Part shown: positions 36,909 to 47,180 of the stretch, piece after piece
How positions within the stretch are numbered: the first letter of the stretch is position 1
Layout of the letters: every line of letters starts with the position of its first letter
Assembly: GCF_002901825.1 (NCBI RefSeq)
Contig: NZ_PPQD01000018.1
Coordinates: 409,132 to 473,131, forward strand
Length of the DNA stretch: 64,000 nt
Source of the DNA: Mammaliicoccus sciuri
Lineage (GTDB): Bacteria; Bacillota; Bacilli; Staphylococcales; Staphylococcaceae
Reading direction: 5' to 3'
Position numbers and translations under genes: made by a program
The notes under the pieces: generated by a model
The model's input: only the letters and a program-made list of their open reading frames with translations
The model's database searches: none
Told to the model about the DNA's origin: nothing

Positions 36909-39900
36909 TTAGTCAGTTACTTGTTGCCCTTCTATTGATGCATCTTGTGAAACACCTAAATCAACTTTCTTGTCCATCATATCTTCATCTTCTAAATCAC
37001 GCATTTCGATTTCGTTATCGTGTTCGTCCATAACTTTAACGTCTAGACCTAAACTTTGTAACTCTTTCATTAATACGCGGAATGATTCAGGAACTCCCGG
37101 TTTAGGGATGTTTTCTCCTTTTACGATAGATTCGTAAGTTTTAACACGACCTACTGTGTCATCAGATTTATAAGTTAAAATCTCTTGTAAAGTATATGCT
37201 GCACCGTAAGCTTCAAGTGCCCATACTTCCATCTCACCGAAACGTTGTCCACCAAACTGAGCTTTACCGCCAAGTGGTTGTTGTGTAACAAGTGAGTATG
37301 GTCCAGTAGAACGCGCATGTAATTTATCGTCTACCATGTGTGCAAGTTTAAGCATGTACATTACACCTACAGATACACGGTTATCAAACGGTTCACCAGT
37401 ACGACCATCGTATAGTACAGTTTTACCATCACGAGCCATACCTGCTTCTTCAATAGTTGACCAAACATCATCATCGTTTGCACCATCAAATACTGGTGAA
37501 GCAACATGAATACCTAAATTCTTAGCTGCCATTCCAAGATGAAGTTCTAATACTTGTCCGATATTCATACGAGAAGGTACACCTAATGGGTTTAACATGA
37601 TGTCAATTGGTGTTCCATCTGGTAAGTAAGGCATATCTTCTTCAGGTAAGATACGTGAGATAACACCTTTGTTACCGTGACGACCACACATTTTATCTCC
37701 GACATGTATTTTACGTTTTTGAACGATGTATACACGTACTAATTGGTTTACACCTGGAGATAATGAATCATCGCCTTCTTCTCTGTTAAATACTTTAACA
37801 TCTAATACAATACCACCTGCACCATGAGGTACACGTAATGATGTATCACGAACTTCACGAGCTTTTTCACCAAAGATTGCATGTAATAATCTTTCTTCAG
37901 CTGTTAATTCAGTTACACCTTTAGGCGTTACTTTACCAACTAGGATATCTCCGTCTTTAACTTCAGCACCAACATAAACGATACCACGATCATCTAAGTT
38001 CTTAAGTGCATTGTCAGAAACGTTAGGAATATCACGTGTGATTTCTTCAGGTCCTAATTTAGTGTCACGAGCTTCTGATTCATATTCTTCAACGTGAATT
38101 GAAGTATAAACATCATCTTTAACAAGACGTTCACTCATGATTACAGCATCCTCATAGTTATAACCGTCCCAAGTCATGAAACCAACTACTACGTTACGTC
38201 CAAGTGCCATTTCACCAAGTTCCATTGAAGGACCATCGGCCAAAATTTCACCTTTAGTAACAATATCTCCGCTCGCAATGATTGGACGTTGATTGTAACA
38301 AGTACCTGAGTTACTACGTTTAAATTTTGATAATGGGTAACGATCTAATTCAGTTTCGATCTCTTTACCATTCTCTTCAACAATACGTCTAACAAGGATT
38401 TCTTTTGCTTCTACGTGCTCAACTCTACCTTTGTACTTAGCAACAACAGCTGCACCTGAATCACGTGCAGTTACGTGTTCCATACCAGTACCAACAAATG
38501 GTGCTTCTGGGTTCATTAAAGGTACCGCTTGACGTTGCATGTTTGCACCCATAAGCGCACGGTTAGAGTCATCGTTTTCTAAGAATGGAATACATGCTGT
38601 CGCTGCAGAAACAACTTGTTTAGGAGATACATCCATGTAGTCCATGCGTTCTTTAGGTTTAGTAGTGTTGTCCCCACGGAAACGACAAAGAACTTCATCA
38701 TCAACGAATTTACCTGTTTCATCAAGTACAGAGTTTGCTTGTGCAACTACATAGCTGTCTTCTTCGTCAGCTGTTAAGTAGTCGATTCTGTCAGTAACTT
38801 GGTTTGTCTCGATGTTTACCTTACGATAAGGTGTTTCAATGAAACCAAATTCATTAACTCTTGCATAACTTGATAATGAGTTGATTAAACCAATGTTTGG
38901 TCCCTCAGGCGTTTCAATTGGACACATACGACCATAGTGAGAGTAGTGAACGTCACGTACTTCCATACCAGCACGCTCACGAGTTAAACCACCCGGTCCT
39001 AATGCTGATAGACGACGTTTATGCGTCAACTCTGCTAATGGGTTTGCTTGGTCCATGAATTGAGATAATTGAGAGCTACCAAAGAATTCTTTAATAGATG
39101 CAATTACTGGACGAATATTAATTAATTGTTGAGGTGTGATTGAATCAGTGTCTTGAATTGACATACGTTCACGCACAACACGTTCCATACGTGATAAACC
39201 AATTCTGAATTGGTTCTGTAGTAATTCTCCTACTGAACGTAGACGACGATTACCTAAATGGTCGATATCATCTGTGTAACCTACACCATGTAACAAGTTA
39301 AAGAAATATGATAGTGAAGAAATAATATCTGCTGGTGTAATACATTTCACTGCTTCATCAGGGAATGCATTACCAATCACTGTTGTCGTACGTTTTTCTT
39401 CATCACCAGGAATATAAATTTTAACTGTTTGAACTTCTACTGGCTCATCTAAGACACCACTATTAAGTTCATAAACATGAATATTAGCGTTTGATTCTAA
39501 AACATCGATGATTTTATCTAAATTACGACGGTCTAAAACAGTACCTTCTTCAGCCGCAATTTCACCTGTTTCAACGTCAACGATAGGCTCAGCTAAAGTT
39601 TGGTTGAACAAACGATGTTTAAGATGTAATTTTTTATTCATTTTGTAACGACCTACTGCCGCTAAATCATAACGTTTTGGGTCAAAGAAACGTGAATATA
39701 ATAGACTTTTAGCGTTCTCTACTGTTGGTGGTTCTCCCGGACGTAAACGCTCATAAATTTCAAGCAATGCTTGGTCTGTTGTTTCAGTATTATCTTTGTC
39801 TAACGCATTTCTTAAATACTCATTGTCACCAAGTAAATCAATGATTTCTTGATCTGATGAGAATCCTAAAGCACGGATTAATACTGTAATTGGTAATTTA

Positions 39901-40463
39901 CGTGTTCTGTCTATTCTTACGTAAGGAACATCTTTAGCATCTGTTTCATACTCTAACCATGCACCACGGTTAGGGATTACAGTAGTTCCAAAACTCACTT
40001 TACCGTTTTTATCAACTTTTTCGTTGAAGTAAACGGATGGTGAACGTACAAGTTGTGATACAATAACACGTTCTGCACCGTTTATTACAAAAGTACCAGT
40101 GTCAGTCATTAATGGGAAATCACCCATGAATACTTCTTGATCTTTCACTTCGCCTGTTTCTTTGTTAATTAAACGGACTTTAACGCGTAATGGTGCTGCA
40201 TATGTTGCATCACGGTTTTTAGATTCTTCTAAATCATACTTTGGTTCACCTAGACGGTAATCTACGAACTCTAAAGAAAGGTTACCTGTAAAATCATCAA
40301 TTGGAGAAATGTCGCGGAACATTTCTAGTAAACCTTCTTTTAGAAACCATTCATATGATTTCGTTTGAATCTCTATTAAGTTAGGTAGTTCTAAAATCTC
40401 GGAAATTCTCGCATAACTTCTACGAACACGATGTCTTCCATACTGGATAAGTTGACCTGTCAA
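36909..40463 (-). CDS. rpoB: RNA polymerase subunit beta
   Basis: The 1184-residue beta subunit. TTG 40463 is the best start: it gives [12 protein letters not shown], matching Bacillus RpoB, and has GAGGGGTGA 5 bases upstream; a GTG three codons earlier lies within that site. The rifampicin-binding cluster ([30 protein letters not shown]) is wild type. A TTGACT with a 19-base spacer and TATTAT (40517-40547) may be a promoter. It is co-directional with rpoC. Confidence 0.97.
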   Translation of the reverse strand: MTGQLIQYGRHRVRRSYARISEILELPNLIEIQTKSYEWFLKEGLLEMFRDISPIDDFTGNLSLEFVDYRLGEPKYDLEESKNRDATYAAPLRVKVRLINKETGEVKDQEVFMGDFPLMTDTGTFVINGAERVIVSQLVRSPSVYFNEKVDKNGKVSFGTTVIPNRGAWLEYETDAKDVPYVRIDRTRKLPITVLIRALGFSSDQEIIDLLGDNEYLRNALDKDNTETTDQALLEIYERLRPGEPPTVENAKSLLYSRFFDPKRYDLAAVGRYKMNKKLHLKHRLFNQTLAEPIVDVETGEIAAEEGTVLDRRNLDKIIDVLESNANIHVYELNSGVLDEPVEVQTVKIYIPGDEEKRTTTVIGNAFPDEAVKCITPADIISSLSYFFNLLHGVGYTDDIDHLGNRRLRSVGELLQNQFRIGLSRMERVVRERMSIQDTDSITPQQLINIRPVIASIKEFFGSSQLSQFMDQANPLAELTHKRRLSALGPGGLTRERAGMEVRDVHYSHYGRMCPIETPEGPNIGLINSLSSYARVNEFGFIETPYRKVNIETNQVTDRIDYLTADEEDSYVVAQANSVLDETGKFVDDEVLCRFRGDNTTKPKERMDYMDVSPKQVVSAATACIPFLENDDSNRALMGANMQRQAVPLMNPEAPFVGTGMEHVTARDSGAAVVAKYKGRVEHVEAKEILVRRIVEENGKEIETELDRYPLSKFKRSNSGTCYNQRPIIASGDIVTKGEILADGPSMELGEMALGRNVVVGFMTWDGYNYEDAVIMSERLVKDDVYTSIHVEEYESEARDTKLGPEEITRDIPNVSDNALKNLDDRGIVYVGAEVKDGDILVGKVTPKGVTELTAEERLLHAIFGEKAREVRDTSLRVPHGAGGIVLDVKVFNREEGDDSLSPGVNQLVRVYIVQKRKIHVGDKMCGRHGNKGVISRILPEEDMPYLPDGTPIDIMLNPLGVPSRMNIGQVLELHLGMAAKNLGIHVASPVFDGANDDDVWSTIEEAGMARDGKTVLYDGRTGEPFDNRVSVGVMYMLKLAHMVDDKLHARSTGPYSLVTQQPLGGKAQFGGQRFGEMEVWALEAYGAAYTLQEILTYKSDDTVGRVKTYESIVKGENIPKPGVPESFRVLMKELQSLGLDVKVMDEHDNEIEMRDLEDEDMMDKKVDLGVSQDASIEGQQVTD

Positions 40464-40669
40464 CAGATTCACCCCTCAAATATTGTGAATATAACTTTGC
40501 GCCTTACAAAATAAATATAATAAGACAAAAAGAAAACGGAAAGTCAATGATTCCATTTTCTATTTCGTACGACTTATTCCTAACATTCAATTAAGGGCGA
40601 CGCAAAAGTACACACTTATTGAATATAATTTTTAACATTCTATTACTATATCAGAACAAAACACCAAAA

Positions 40670-41278
40670 TCAAGCTTTTACACTTTTTAAAATGTAATAA
40701 CCCTTGCTTTTTTCGATTATTTCTGCATTACCAAAAATATCTTGCATTTTTTTCTTTGCAGAAGGCATACCTTGTTTCTTCTGAATAACAACTAAAAGCT
40801 GTCCGCCACTCGATAATACTTCGATGCTTTGCTCAAGAATTTTATGAACAATTTCCTTCCCTGCTCTTATCGGAGGGTTTGTTAATACAAAATCAAACTC
40901 TAAATCTAATACATCATCTAAACAGTCACTTGCTTTCAACTGAGCATTTTGAATGTTGTTAGATTGTTGATTATCTTTTGCCAAATCCAATGCGCGTTCA
41001 TTCACATCTACCATAGTTACTTCACTATGTGGAAGTACTTTCGCACACATTAAACCTATCGGGCCATAACCACAGCCCACATCCAATATTTTCTTTTTAG
41101 GACCAGGGGGATTTGCATTTAAGAAAGTTGTTACGAGTAAATCAGACCCAAAGTCTATTTTCCCTTTTGAGAAAACACCATGATCTGTCTGAAGAGAGAG
41201 TTTGTTATCGCGATAAAAATAATCGAAACTTTCTCGTTCCGACTTCACGTTTGGATCGTTATCAAAATAATGACTCAT
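40670..41278 (-). CDS. Class I SAM methyltransferase (RsmC/YbxB type)
   Basis: A 202-residue methyltransferase. The SAM loop is LDVGCGYGPIGLM (about residues 64-76), with MVDVNERAL acidic motif and the catalytic NPPIRAGK motif of N-methyltransferases. The position between rplL and rpoB is that of ybxB in Bacillus; the homology is to 16S rRNA G1207 methylases, but the substrate is unproven. AGAGGTGG precedes the ATG. Confidence 0.9.
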   Translation of the reverse strand: MSHYFDNDPNVKSERESFDYFYRDNKLSLQTDHGVFSKGKIDFGSDLLVTTFLNANPPGPKKKILDVGCGYGPIGLMCAKVLPHSEVTMVDVNERALDLAKDNQQSNNIQNAQLKASDCLDDVLDLEFDFVLTNPPIRAGKEIVHKILEQSIEVLSSGGQLLVVIQKKQGMPSAKKKMQDIFGNAEIIEKSKGYYILKSVKA

Positions 41279-41310
41279 TACGCCACCTCTTTATTGATTA
41301 AATGAGTAAA

Positions 41311-41346
41311 TAAAAACCCGTTATCATGATAATAACGGGTTTTTTG
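41311..41346. terminator. Bidirectional terminator after rplL
   Basis: AAAACCCGTTAT and ATAACGGGTTTT pair to a 12-bp stem around TCATGATA, with A and T runs on both sides. It ends the rplJL transcript just before ybxB. Confidence 0.85.
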
Positions 41347-41360
41347 ATTTAATACAGAGA

Positions 41361-41723
41361 TTATTTTAATTCTACAGATGCGCCAACTTCTTCTAATTTT
41401 TCTTTTAAAGCTTCAGCGTCTTCTTTAGATAAACCTTCTTTAACAACTTTAGGAGCGTTGTCTACGATTTCTTTAGCTTCTTTTAAGCCTAAACCAGTTG
41501 CTTCTTTAACCGCTTTAACAACTTTAATTTTTGAATCTCCAGCTGAAGTTAATTCAACGTCGAATTCAGTTTTTTCAGCTGCTGCGTCTCCACCAGCTGC
41601 GCCAGCTGCTGCTACAGGAGCTGCTGCTGTTACACCAAATTCTTCTTCGATAGCTTTTACTAAGTCATTTAATTCTAATACTGACATTTCTTTAATTGCT
41701 TCAATAATTTTTTCATTAGACAT
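41361..41723 (-). CDS. rplL: 50S ribosomal protein L7/L12
   Basis: A 120-residue stalk protein: N-terminal dimer helix [20 protein letters not shown], Ala/Gly-rich hinge (about residues 36-50) and C-terminal factor-binding domain ([16 protein letters not shown]). GGAGG precedes the ATG. It lies 40 bases after rplJ. Unusual features: none. Confidence 0.98.
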   Translation of the reverse strand: MSNEKIIEAIKEMSVLELNDLVKAIEEEFGVTAAAPVAAAGAAGGDAAAEKTEFDVELTSAGDSKIKVVKAVKEATGLGLKEAKEIVDNAPKVVKEGLSKEDAEALKEKLEEVGASVELK

Positions 41724-41763
41724 GATATATATCCTCCATTAAATAGTTTTATTTGTTGCTGAA

Positions 41764-42270
41764 TTATTCAGCACTTTCTTCTTTTTGTTCTCCAACAGCT
41801 TTAACTGCATAAGCAAAGTTACGAACTGGAGCTTGTAATACAGATAGTAACATTGATACAAGACCGTCTTTTGATGGTAATGAACCGATAGTGTTAACTT
41901 CTTCTGCAGATACAACTTGTCCTTCAATAACACCTGCTTTGATTTCTAACGCTTCGTTTTCTTTAGCGAAGTCAGCAAGAATTTTAGCTGGTTCAACAAC
42001 TTCTTCGTTTGAAAAAGCAATTGCGTTAGGACCAGTTAATGTTTCTTCTAAACCTTCGATACCAGCAGCTTCAGCAGCACGACGAACTAAAGTGTTTTTG
42101 TAAACTTTATATTCGATACCTGCTTCACGTAATTGTTTACGTAATTCAGTAACTTGCGCAACTGTTAAACCACGGTAGTCAACAATAATTGTTGAAACAG
42201 AATTTTTAAGTTGTTCAGTAATTAAATCAACTTTTTGTTGTTTAGCTTCAACGATTTTTGAATTAGACAT
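41764..42270 (-). CDS. rplJ: 50S ribosomal protein L10
   Basis: A 168-residue stalk base protein: N-terminal rRNA-binding part ([22 protein letters not shown]) and C-terminal helix ([13 protein letters not shown]) that anchors L7/L12 dimers. ATGGAGGTG precedes the ATG. The leader upstream matches the L10 autoregulatory element, so the L10-L12 complex would repress this operon. Confidence 0.97.
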   Translation of the reverse strand: MSNSKIVEAKQQKVDLITEQLKNSVSTIIVDYRGLTVAQVTELRKQLREAGIEYKVYKNTLVRRAAEAAGIEGLEETLTGPNAIAFSNEEVVEPAKILADFAKENEALEIKAGVIEGQVVSAEEVNTIGSLPSKDGLVSMLLSVLQAPVRNFAYAVKAVGEQKEESAE

Positions 42271-42450
42271 CTCTACACCTCCATATTAATTGTCCGTGCT
42301 TTTATGATGAGGTTTCTCAACAAAAAAGCACTTTTTACCCACGGCAAAAAGTGCTTGAATTTTATACGTTCAAGTCAATTTAAGCCTCGGTAGGATTGCT
42401 TTTTAAGTTCAAAATTGAACTCCTACTGTCTTAGGTTAAATATTACACAT
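42271..42450 (-). ncRNA. Ribosomal protein L10 leader with attenuator-type terminator
   Basis: On the minus strand the segment around 42380-42430 contains CCTACCGAGGC and a partner TAGGAGTTCAA, the pattern of the L10 leader that binds the L10(L12) complex. Between it and rplJ a stem AAGCACTTTTT / AAAAAGTGCTT followed by a T-run (42321-42357) makes an intrinsic terminator, so control by attenuation is likely. Confidence 0.75.
42321..42357 (-). terminator. Attenuator terminator in the rplJL leader
   Basis: An 11-bp stem with loop GCCGTGGG-like and TTTTTT on the minus strand, 50 bases upstream of rplJ. Confidence 0.75.
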
Positions 42451-42494
42451 CCAAAACTATAACGCGTTTTGGAGTTGAAGTCAATATTTTTATA

Positions 42495-43187
42495 TTATAA
42501 TTTAAAGCTTGAAGTATCAACTTTGATACCAGGACCCATTGTTGTTGTAACAGCAACAGATTTGAAATAAGTACCTTTAGATGATGCTGGTTTTGCTTTA
42601 GTTAATGTATCTTGAATTGTTTTGAAGTTATCAACTAATTGTTGCTCGTCAAATGATACTTTACCAATAGATGCATGAACAATACCAGATTTTTCAGCAC
42701 GGTATTCTACTTTACCTGCTTTAATTTCTTCTACTGCTTTTTTGATATCCATTGTTACTGTACCAGTTTTAGGGTTTGGCATTAAACCTTTAGGTCCTAA
42801 TACACGACCAAGTTTACCAACTTCACCCATCATGTCAGGTGTTGCAACGATTACATCAAAGTCGAACCAACCTTGGTTGATTTTGTTAATGTATTCTTCA
42901 CCTACATAATCTGCTCCAGCTTCTTCTGCTTCTTTGATTTTATCGCCTTTAGCGAATACTAATACACGTTGTGTTTTACCAGTACCGTGTGGTAATACTA
43001 CAGCGCCACGGATTTGTTGGTCATTCTTACGTGTATCAATGCCTAAACGAAATGCAACTTCTACAGATGCATCAAAGTTAACAGTACTTGTTTCTTTTGC
43101 TAATTTAATCGCTTCTTCAACAGCGTATGTTGCAGTACGATCGATTTTAGCAACTGCTTCTTGATACTTTTTACCTTTTTTAGCCAT
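42495..43187 (-). CDS. rplA: 50S ribosomal protein L1
   Basis: A 230-residue L1-stalk protein starting [16 protein letters not shown] at ATG 43187 after GGAGG. RNA-binding and hinge regions are typical ([25 protein letters not shown]). An upstream in-frame reading of 19 codons lies in the leader and is not coding. It is co-transcribed with rplK. Confidence 0.97.
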   Translation of the reverse strand: MAKKGKKYQEAVAKIDRTATYAVEEAIKLAKETSTVNFDASVEVAFRLGIDTRKNDQQIRGAVVLPHGTGKTQRVLVFAKGDKIKEAEEAGADYVGEEYINKINQGWFDFDVIVATPDMMGEVGKLGRVLGPKGLMPNPKTGTVTMDIKKAVEEIKAGKVEYRAEKSGIVHASIGKVSFDEQQLVDNFKTIQDTLTKAKPASSKGTYFKSVAVTTTMGPGIKVDTSSFKL

Positions 43188-43204
43188 TTTGTTTTCCTCC
43201 TTTA

Positions 43205-43232
43205 GTGGTTTTAGCGGAATGTTACCTCCCAC
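43205..43232 (-). promoter_or_regulatory. GTGGGAGG leader motif upstream of rplA
   Basis: GTGGGAGG (43225-43232) and CCAC (43205-43208) on the minus strand frame a short stem-loop directly before the rplA ribosome site. The same motif occurs before rplK, so it is likely an autoregulatory binding site for a protein of this operon, probably L1. Confidence 0.5.
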
Positions 43233-43301
43233 GTGCATTATCATAAAGACAATGCAATAGCAGACAGCGAAATAGCCGCCTGCTTAAACTTTAAAACTCA
43301 A

Positions 43302-43724
43302 TTATTCTACGACAATACCCATGCTGCGTGCAGTACCTTCAACGATACGCATAGCTGCTTCTTCAGATGCCGCGTTTAAGTCAGGCATTTTAGTGTTAGC
43401 AATTTCACGTACTTGGTCTTGAGTTACTGTAGCAACTTTAGTTTTGTTAGGTTCACCAGAACCTTTTTCTACTTTAGCTGCTTTTTTAAGTAATACTGCT
43501 GCAGGTGGTGTCTTAGTGATGAAAGTAAATGAACGATCTTCAAATACTGTAATTTCAACTGGAATGATTAAACCTGCTTGCTCTTGTGTACGAGCGTTGA
43601 ATTCTTTACAGAATCCCATAATATTCACACCGGCTTGACCTAATGCAGGACCAACTGGTGGTGCTGGGTTTGCTTTACCTGCAGGAATTTGCAATTTAAC
43701 AACTTTAACTACTTTTTTAGCCAC
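43302..43724 (-). CDS. rplK: 50S ribosomal protein L11
   Basis: A 140-residue protein of the GTPase-associated centre: [20 protein letters not shown] with the proline helix-loop, and C-terminal rRNA-binding domain (GTARSMGI). The start is a GTG at 43724 ([10 protein letters not shown]), 8 bases after GGAGG; the earlier GTG overlaps the ribosome site. Adjacent to rplA as in most bacteria. Confidence 0.97.
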   Translation of the reverse strand: MAKKVVKVVKLQIPAGKANPAPPVGPALGQAGVNIMGFCKEFNARTQEQAGLIIPVEITVFEDRSFTFITKTPPAAVLLKKAAKVEKGSGEPNKTKVATVTQDQVREIANTKMPDLNAASEEAAMRIVEGTARSMGIVVE

Positions 43725-43750
43725 GATGTGCACCTCCTTGATATCGTGAT

Positions 43751-43784
43751 GTGGTCATGGGGTAATGATATTTTACCCTCCCAC
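43751..43784 (-). promoter_or_regulatory. GTGGGAGG leader motif upstream of rplK
   Basis: GTGGGAGGGTAA (from 43784) pairs partly with TTACCCCATGACCAC (to 43751), forming a longer stem-loop than the rplA version, again just before the ribosome site. Likely the main translational operator of rplKA. Confidence 0.5.
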
Positions 43785-43871
43785 TCTTCATTTCGTGACG
43801 AAATGGTTGCGCATAGTCCGAGCGCGACCTTTAAATAATAACATTGAAATCATGAAATTTCAAGTGTTTTT

Positions 43872-44420
43872 TTACAACTTTTCAATTTGATCGAATTCAA
43901 CTTCGACTGGTGTTTCTCTACCGAACATGTCAACAAGTACTGTTAATTTATACTTCTCAACATCGATTTCTTTGATTTCACCAACTTGGTTACTAAATGG
44001 TCCACTTGTTACGCGAACTTGTTCACCTAATTCAACTTCTACGTCGACTGTTTTTTCTGCCATACCCATTTGTTTAAGGATAAATTTCGCTTCATCTGGT
44101 AATAATGGATTTGGTTTAGATCCTGCACCAGCAGAACCAACGAAACCTGTAACACCAGGTGTATTTCTTACGACATACCATGATTCATCAGTCATAATTA
44201 ACTCAACTAATACGTATCCAGGGAAAGTCTTCTTGATTTGTGTCTTCGTTTTACCATCTTTAATAGATGTTTCTTCCTCTTCTGGAATCACAACTCTAAA
44301 AATTTGTTCTTGCATGTTCATTGTATCAACACGCTTTTCTAGGTTTGTTTTGACTTTATTTTCATAACCTGAATAAGTGTGCACTGCATACCATCGTTTA
44401 GCGCCTATCTCTTCTGACAT
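43872..44420 (-). CDS. nusG: Transcription elongation/termination factor NusG
   Basis: A 182-residue protein: NGN domain (RWYAVHTYSGYENKVKTNLEKR, residues 8-29; PGYVLVEL) and C-terminal KOW domain (VRVTSGPFSNQVGEI). AGGAG precedes the ATG. It follows secE after 14 bases in the rpmG-secE-nusG run. Confidence 0.98.
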   Translation of the reverse strand: MSEEIGAKRWYAVHTYSGYENKVKTNLEKRVDTMNMQEQIFRVVIPEEEETSIKDGKTKTQIKKTFPGYVLVELIMTDESWYVVRNTPGVTGFVGSAGAGSKPNPLLPDEAKFILKQMGMAEKTVDVEVELGEQVRVTSGPFSNQVGEIKEIDVEKYKLTVLVDMFGRETPVEVEFDQIEKL

Positions 44421-44434
44421 TTTGCCACTCCTTA

Positions 44435-44614
44435 CTATCTAATCAAATTAATTAATTCTGTAATTCCTAAATCTAATGCATAGAAAAAGATTAAGAAAAA
44501 GATTACTGTACACACTACTATTGTTGTATATTTAACAAGTTCTTTGCCTGTTGGCCAACTTGTTTTCTGCATTTCTGATTTTACGCCTTGAAAGAAGTTT
44601 TCTTTTTTAGCCAT
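44435..44614 (-). CDS. secE: Preprotein translocase subunit SecE
   Basis: A 59-residue single-pass membrane protein; too short for standard ORF calling but clear by translation. It begins [18 protein letters not shown], then the amphipathic [13 protein letters not shown] motif and one hydrophobic helix ([18 protein letters not shown]). AAAAGGAGGA lies 6 bases before the ATG. It forms the SecYEG channel core. Between rpmG and nusG. Confidence 0.95.
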   Translation of the reverse strand: MAKKENFFQGVKSEMQKTSWPTGKELVKYTTIVVCTVIFFLIFFYALDLGITELINLIR

Positions 44615-44628
44615 TGATTTTCCTCCTT

Positions 44629-44769
44629 TTAGATGGATTCTTTATGCAATGTATGCGTATTACAAGTTTTACAAAACTTTTTTAGCTCTAATCGTTGATC
44701 TGTATCTTTTTTAGGGACTGTATAATTTCTAGCTCCGCATTTCTCGCAATTTAAAGGGACTTTTCTCAT
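44629..44769 (-). CDS. rpmG: 50S ribosomal protein L33
   Basis: A 46-residue zinc-ribbon type L33: CEKCG (residues 8-12) and CKTC (residues 33-36) supply four cysteines, so this is the C+ (zinc-containing) paralogue. It starts [16 protein letters not shown] at ATG 44769. It lies 14 bases before secE; sigH is upstream. Confidence 0.93.
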   Translation of the reverse strand: MRKVPLNCEKCGARNYTVPKKDTDQRLELKKFCKTCNTHTLHKESI

Positions 44770-44819
44770 CTTATCACCTAATTCATTCTAATCCTAGATT
44801 AATATACAAAACAAAACAC

Positions 44820-45434
44820 CTAATTGTCAAACAAAGCTGAAGTAATTTCAGCCTTGTTCAGTTTCTTTTTTAATCTGTATTGTGCGTTATATACATGTTT
44901 TACTGGTACATCTAGTTCATTTGATATTTCTTTTTTTGTTTTTCCTTGTACTGTTAATTTTAGAATGTCCGATTCAATAGGTGATAGCTTATTAGAATCC
45001 ATCAAATAGGATAGCGAACATTCTGTTAACATTTGATCTTCAAAATCCTGGCCATGACCATCTCTAAGACATTCTATTAAATTAACCGAATCACTATTTG
45101 TTTCATCAATACTTAATGACGCTTTTAATATTTGATACTTTGTACTTTTAACTCTTCTTATATAATCAATTTTAGCATTTTTAATAATGACATTCACACA
45201 ATGTATAAACGAATCATGCTTGTCACAATCAAATGTGAGTGCTTGCTTATACAACTTAAATCTTATAATTTGCGCGATGTCCTCTTTATCATTATAAGGT
45301 AGTCTCAATGTGCTTACCCGCTTCTGAATGTCACTTTCGAAAACATTTAATAATTGATTAAACGCTTCTTTGTCACCACGCTGAATATCAGCAATCCATT
45401 TTAACAACTGCTTGTCCATATTCAAATCATTCAT
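44820..45434 (-). CDS. sigH: Sigma factor SigH-like (competence/phase-type sigma-70 family)
   Basis: A 204-residue sigma-70 family protein with region 2 (RFKLYKQALTFDCDKHDSFIHCVNVIIK) and region 4 helix-turn-helix (LTVQGKTKKEISNELDVPVKHVYNAQYRLKKKL, split). The position beside rpmG-secE-nusG is that of sigH in Bacillus and S. aureus, where SigH drives competence genes and is usually cryptic. ATG 45434 is 9 bases after AAGGG; two earlier Met codons overlap the site. Confidence 0.85.
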   Translation of the reverse strand: MNDLNMDKQLLKWIADIQRGDKEAFNQLLNVFESDIQKRVSTLRLPYNDKEDIAQIIRFKLYKQALTFDCDKHDSFIHCVNVIIKNAKIDYIRRVKSTKYQILKASLSIDETNSDSVNLIECLRDGHGQDFEDQMLTECSLSYLMDSNKLSPIESDILKLTVQGKTKKEISNELDVPVKHVYNAQYRLKKKLNKAEITSALFDN

Positions 45435-45512
45435 CAAGCTCATCCCTTGTTATCGTTTTGAGCATATTTTACAGAGCGCATTGCTTATAAATCAAACTCC
45501 AAAAAATCATAT

Positions 45513-46031
45513 TTATCGATTATTTCTTCTCCATTTTTCAAATTGCTGTAATACTTCATCTGGCAAGTTCAATCTATTTCTAGGTGTCTTAGTTTTAATT
45601 TCTGAGAGGTGCTTTGTCACAACAGATTCTTGATTTGCAATTGTTGACCACATTTCTCTAGATGAGATTCTATACGCACCAGAACCAAAAATAGCATGTT
45701 GTTCACTCATATCACTTGTGACTACTGTAATATGCGTAATATGCTTTCGATATAATTCATACGTTAATCTTTCGATATAACTATCTGCTGTTTCTTTTCC
45801 TTTCGTATAAACAACTTTCACACCGTGCTTAAATTCTACTGATTCAGTACCTTCTACACCATAAGCATCAAAAACAACAATCATTTCGCCATCATGTTGG
45901 GTATTATAATTGATAAGTGTGATTAACAATTTATCTCTCGCTTCTTCTAAAGAAACTTGAGCAATGGAAGACAATTCGTTTGATTGTCCTATTAAGTTAT
46001 AGCCATCAATAATTAAATAGATATCTTTCAT
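45513..46031 (-). CDS. rae1: NYN-domain ribosome-associated endoribonuclease (Rae1/YacP)
   Basis: A 172-residue NYN/PIN-like nuclease: IIDGYNLIG (residues 6-14) holds the first metal aspartate, VVFDAYGVEGT the second and VVTSDMSEQ the third. Rae1 cleaves mRNA in the ribosomal A-site in Bacillus. The start codon overlaps the rlmB stop (TAATG), so it is coupled to the rlmB-mrnC-cysS run. Confidence 0.9.
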   Translation of the reverse strand: MKDIYLIIDGYNLIGQSNELSSIAQVSLEEARDKLLITLINYNTQHDGEMIVVFDAYGVEGTESVEFKHGVKVVYTKGKETADSYIERLTYELYRKHITHITVVTSDMSEQHAIFGSGAYRISSREMWSTIANQESVVTKHLSEIKTKTPRNRLNLPDEVLQQFEKWRRNNR

Positions 46032-46777
46032 TATGATTGTCCTATTGGATGCCTTTTTCTATATACTTCATACATAAGCAGACTCGCTGCAACAGAAGCA
46101 TTTAAGCTATTAACGTGTCCAACCATTGGTAATTTAATATAAAAATCACACTTATCTTTCACTAGTCGACTCATACCTTCGCCTTCGCTGCCTATAACGA
46201 TAACAAGTGGCATTCCAGCATCCATTTGTCTATAATCAGTCGCATTCTTTGCATCTGTACCCGCGACCCAATACCCTACTTCTTGAAGTCTTTCAATTGT
46301 TTGCGGTAAATTCGTCACACGAATAACTGGAACATGTTGAATGGCACCGGTTGAAGCTTTTGCTACTGTTGCATTTAACTGTACAGACCTTCTCTTCGGA
46401 ATAATAATGCCATCAATACCTATTGCATCAGCTGTTCTCATAATAGAACCTAAATTATGGGGATCTTCTAAACCATCTAACATCAATAAACAAGGTACAT
46501 GGTCAATATCTTTAGTTTCTGAAATGAAATCTTCTAATTCTTTATATGGATATGGCGCAATTTGAGCAGCGATACCTTGATGTGGAACATCTGTTAAATA
46601 GTCAATTTTTGATTTAGGTACAGTTTGGACGACTATTTTTTCAGATTTTGCAATTTTCAAAATTTCACCAATTTGTTTCTTGTTGATACCTTCTTGAATT
46701 AATACTTTATTAATCGTATGACCTGAAGTTATCGCTTCTTTGACCGCATGTCTACCAACTATAATCGATTCATCCAT
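46031..46777 (-). CDS. rlmB: 23S rRNA 2'-O-methyltransferase of the SpoU family (RlmB)
   Basis: A 248-residue TrmH/SpoU methyltransferase: N-terminal substrate-binding part (about 1-75), then motif 1 [19 protein letters not shown], motif 2 [11 protein letters not shown] and motif 3 [17 protein letters not shown] forming the knot that binds SAM. Probable target Gm2251 of 23S rRNA. It overlaps mrnC by 8 bases. Confidence 0.9.
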   Translation of the reverse strand: MDESIIVGRHAVKEAITSGHTINKVLIQEGINKKQIGEILKIAKSEKIVVQTVPKSKIDYLTDVPHQGIAAQIAPYPYKELEDFISETKDIDHVPCLLMLDGLEDPHNLGSIMRTADAIGIDGIIIPKRRSVQLNATVAKASTGAIQHVPVIRVTNLPQTIERLQEVGYWVAGTDAKNATDYRQMDAGMPLVIVIGSEGEGMSRLVKDKCDFYIKLPMVGHVNSLNASVAASLLMYEVYRKRHPIGQS

Positions 46778-47180
46778 TGGCTCCCACCCTTTCTTCTGTT
46801 ATTTCAATCATTTTATTAACGAGTTCTTCTAAGCGTTCTGTTTCATCTATTAAGAATAAATAACCAATGACCGCTTCAATCGCTGAACTTTTTCTATACG
46901 TTTGTATATCCGTATTCTTCGCTTTCGTATAACTTTTTGCGTTACGACCTCGTTGTATAATTTCTAATTCTTCTTCTGTAAAAAATTCATTTTCCATCAA
47001 AATATTAAGTGCATAAGCTTGTCCCTTTGCAGAAACATATTGTTTAGACAATTGATGTAATCGATTAGGTTTACCTTTTATTTTAAGGATAATATGCTTT
47101 CTGACATACGTATCTAATATCGAATCACCCATATAAGCTAAGGATAACGGATTTAACATTTTAATTGTTAATTTATCCAC
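46770..47180 (-). CDS. mrnC: Mini-ribonuclease III
   Basis: A 136-residue RNase III-like nuclease domain without a dsRNA-binding domain. [16 protein letters not shown] (residues 14-29) carries the catalytic acidic residues and EAVIGYLFL the second. It matures 23S rRNA ends in Bacillus. A GTG start at 47180 has GAGG 7 bases upstream. It overlaps cysS by 8 bases and rlmB by 8 bases, a tightly packed operon. Confidence 0.92.
   Translation of the reverse strand: MDKLTIKMLNPLSLAYMGDSILDTYVRKHIILKIKGKPNRLHQLSKQYVSAKGQAYALNILMENEFFTEEELEIIQRGRNAKSYTKAKNTDIQTYRKSSAIEAVIGYLFLIDETERLEELVNKMIEITEERVGANG

Noticed and set aside
39000-39100. Rifampicin resistance substitutions in rpoB
   Set aside because: The cluster [15 protein letters not shown] and [15 protein letters not shown] is wild type; rpsL lysines are wild type too.
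43927-44367. A 146-codon plus-strand ORF antisense to nusG
   Set aside because: It lies entirely within nusG, is Ser/Thr-rich as expected for antisense of Glu/Lys/Val-rich codons, and has no ribosome site or homology that I recognise.
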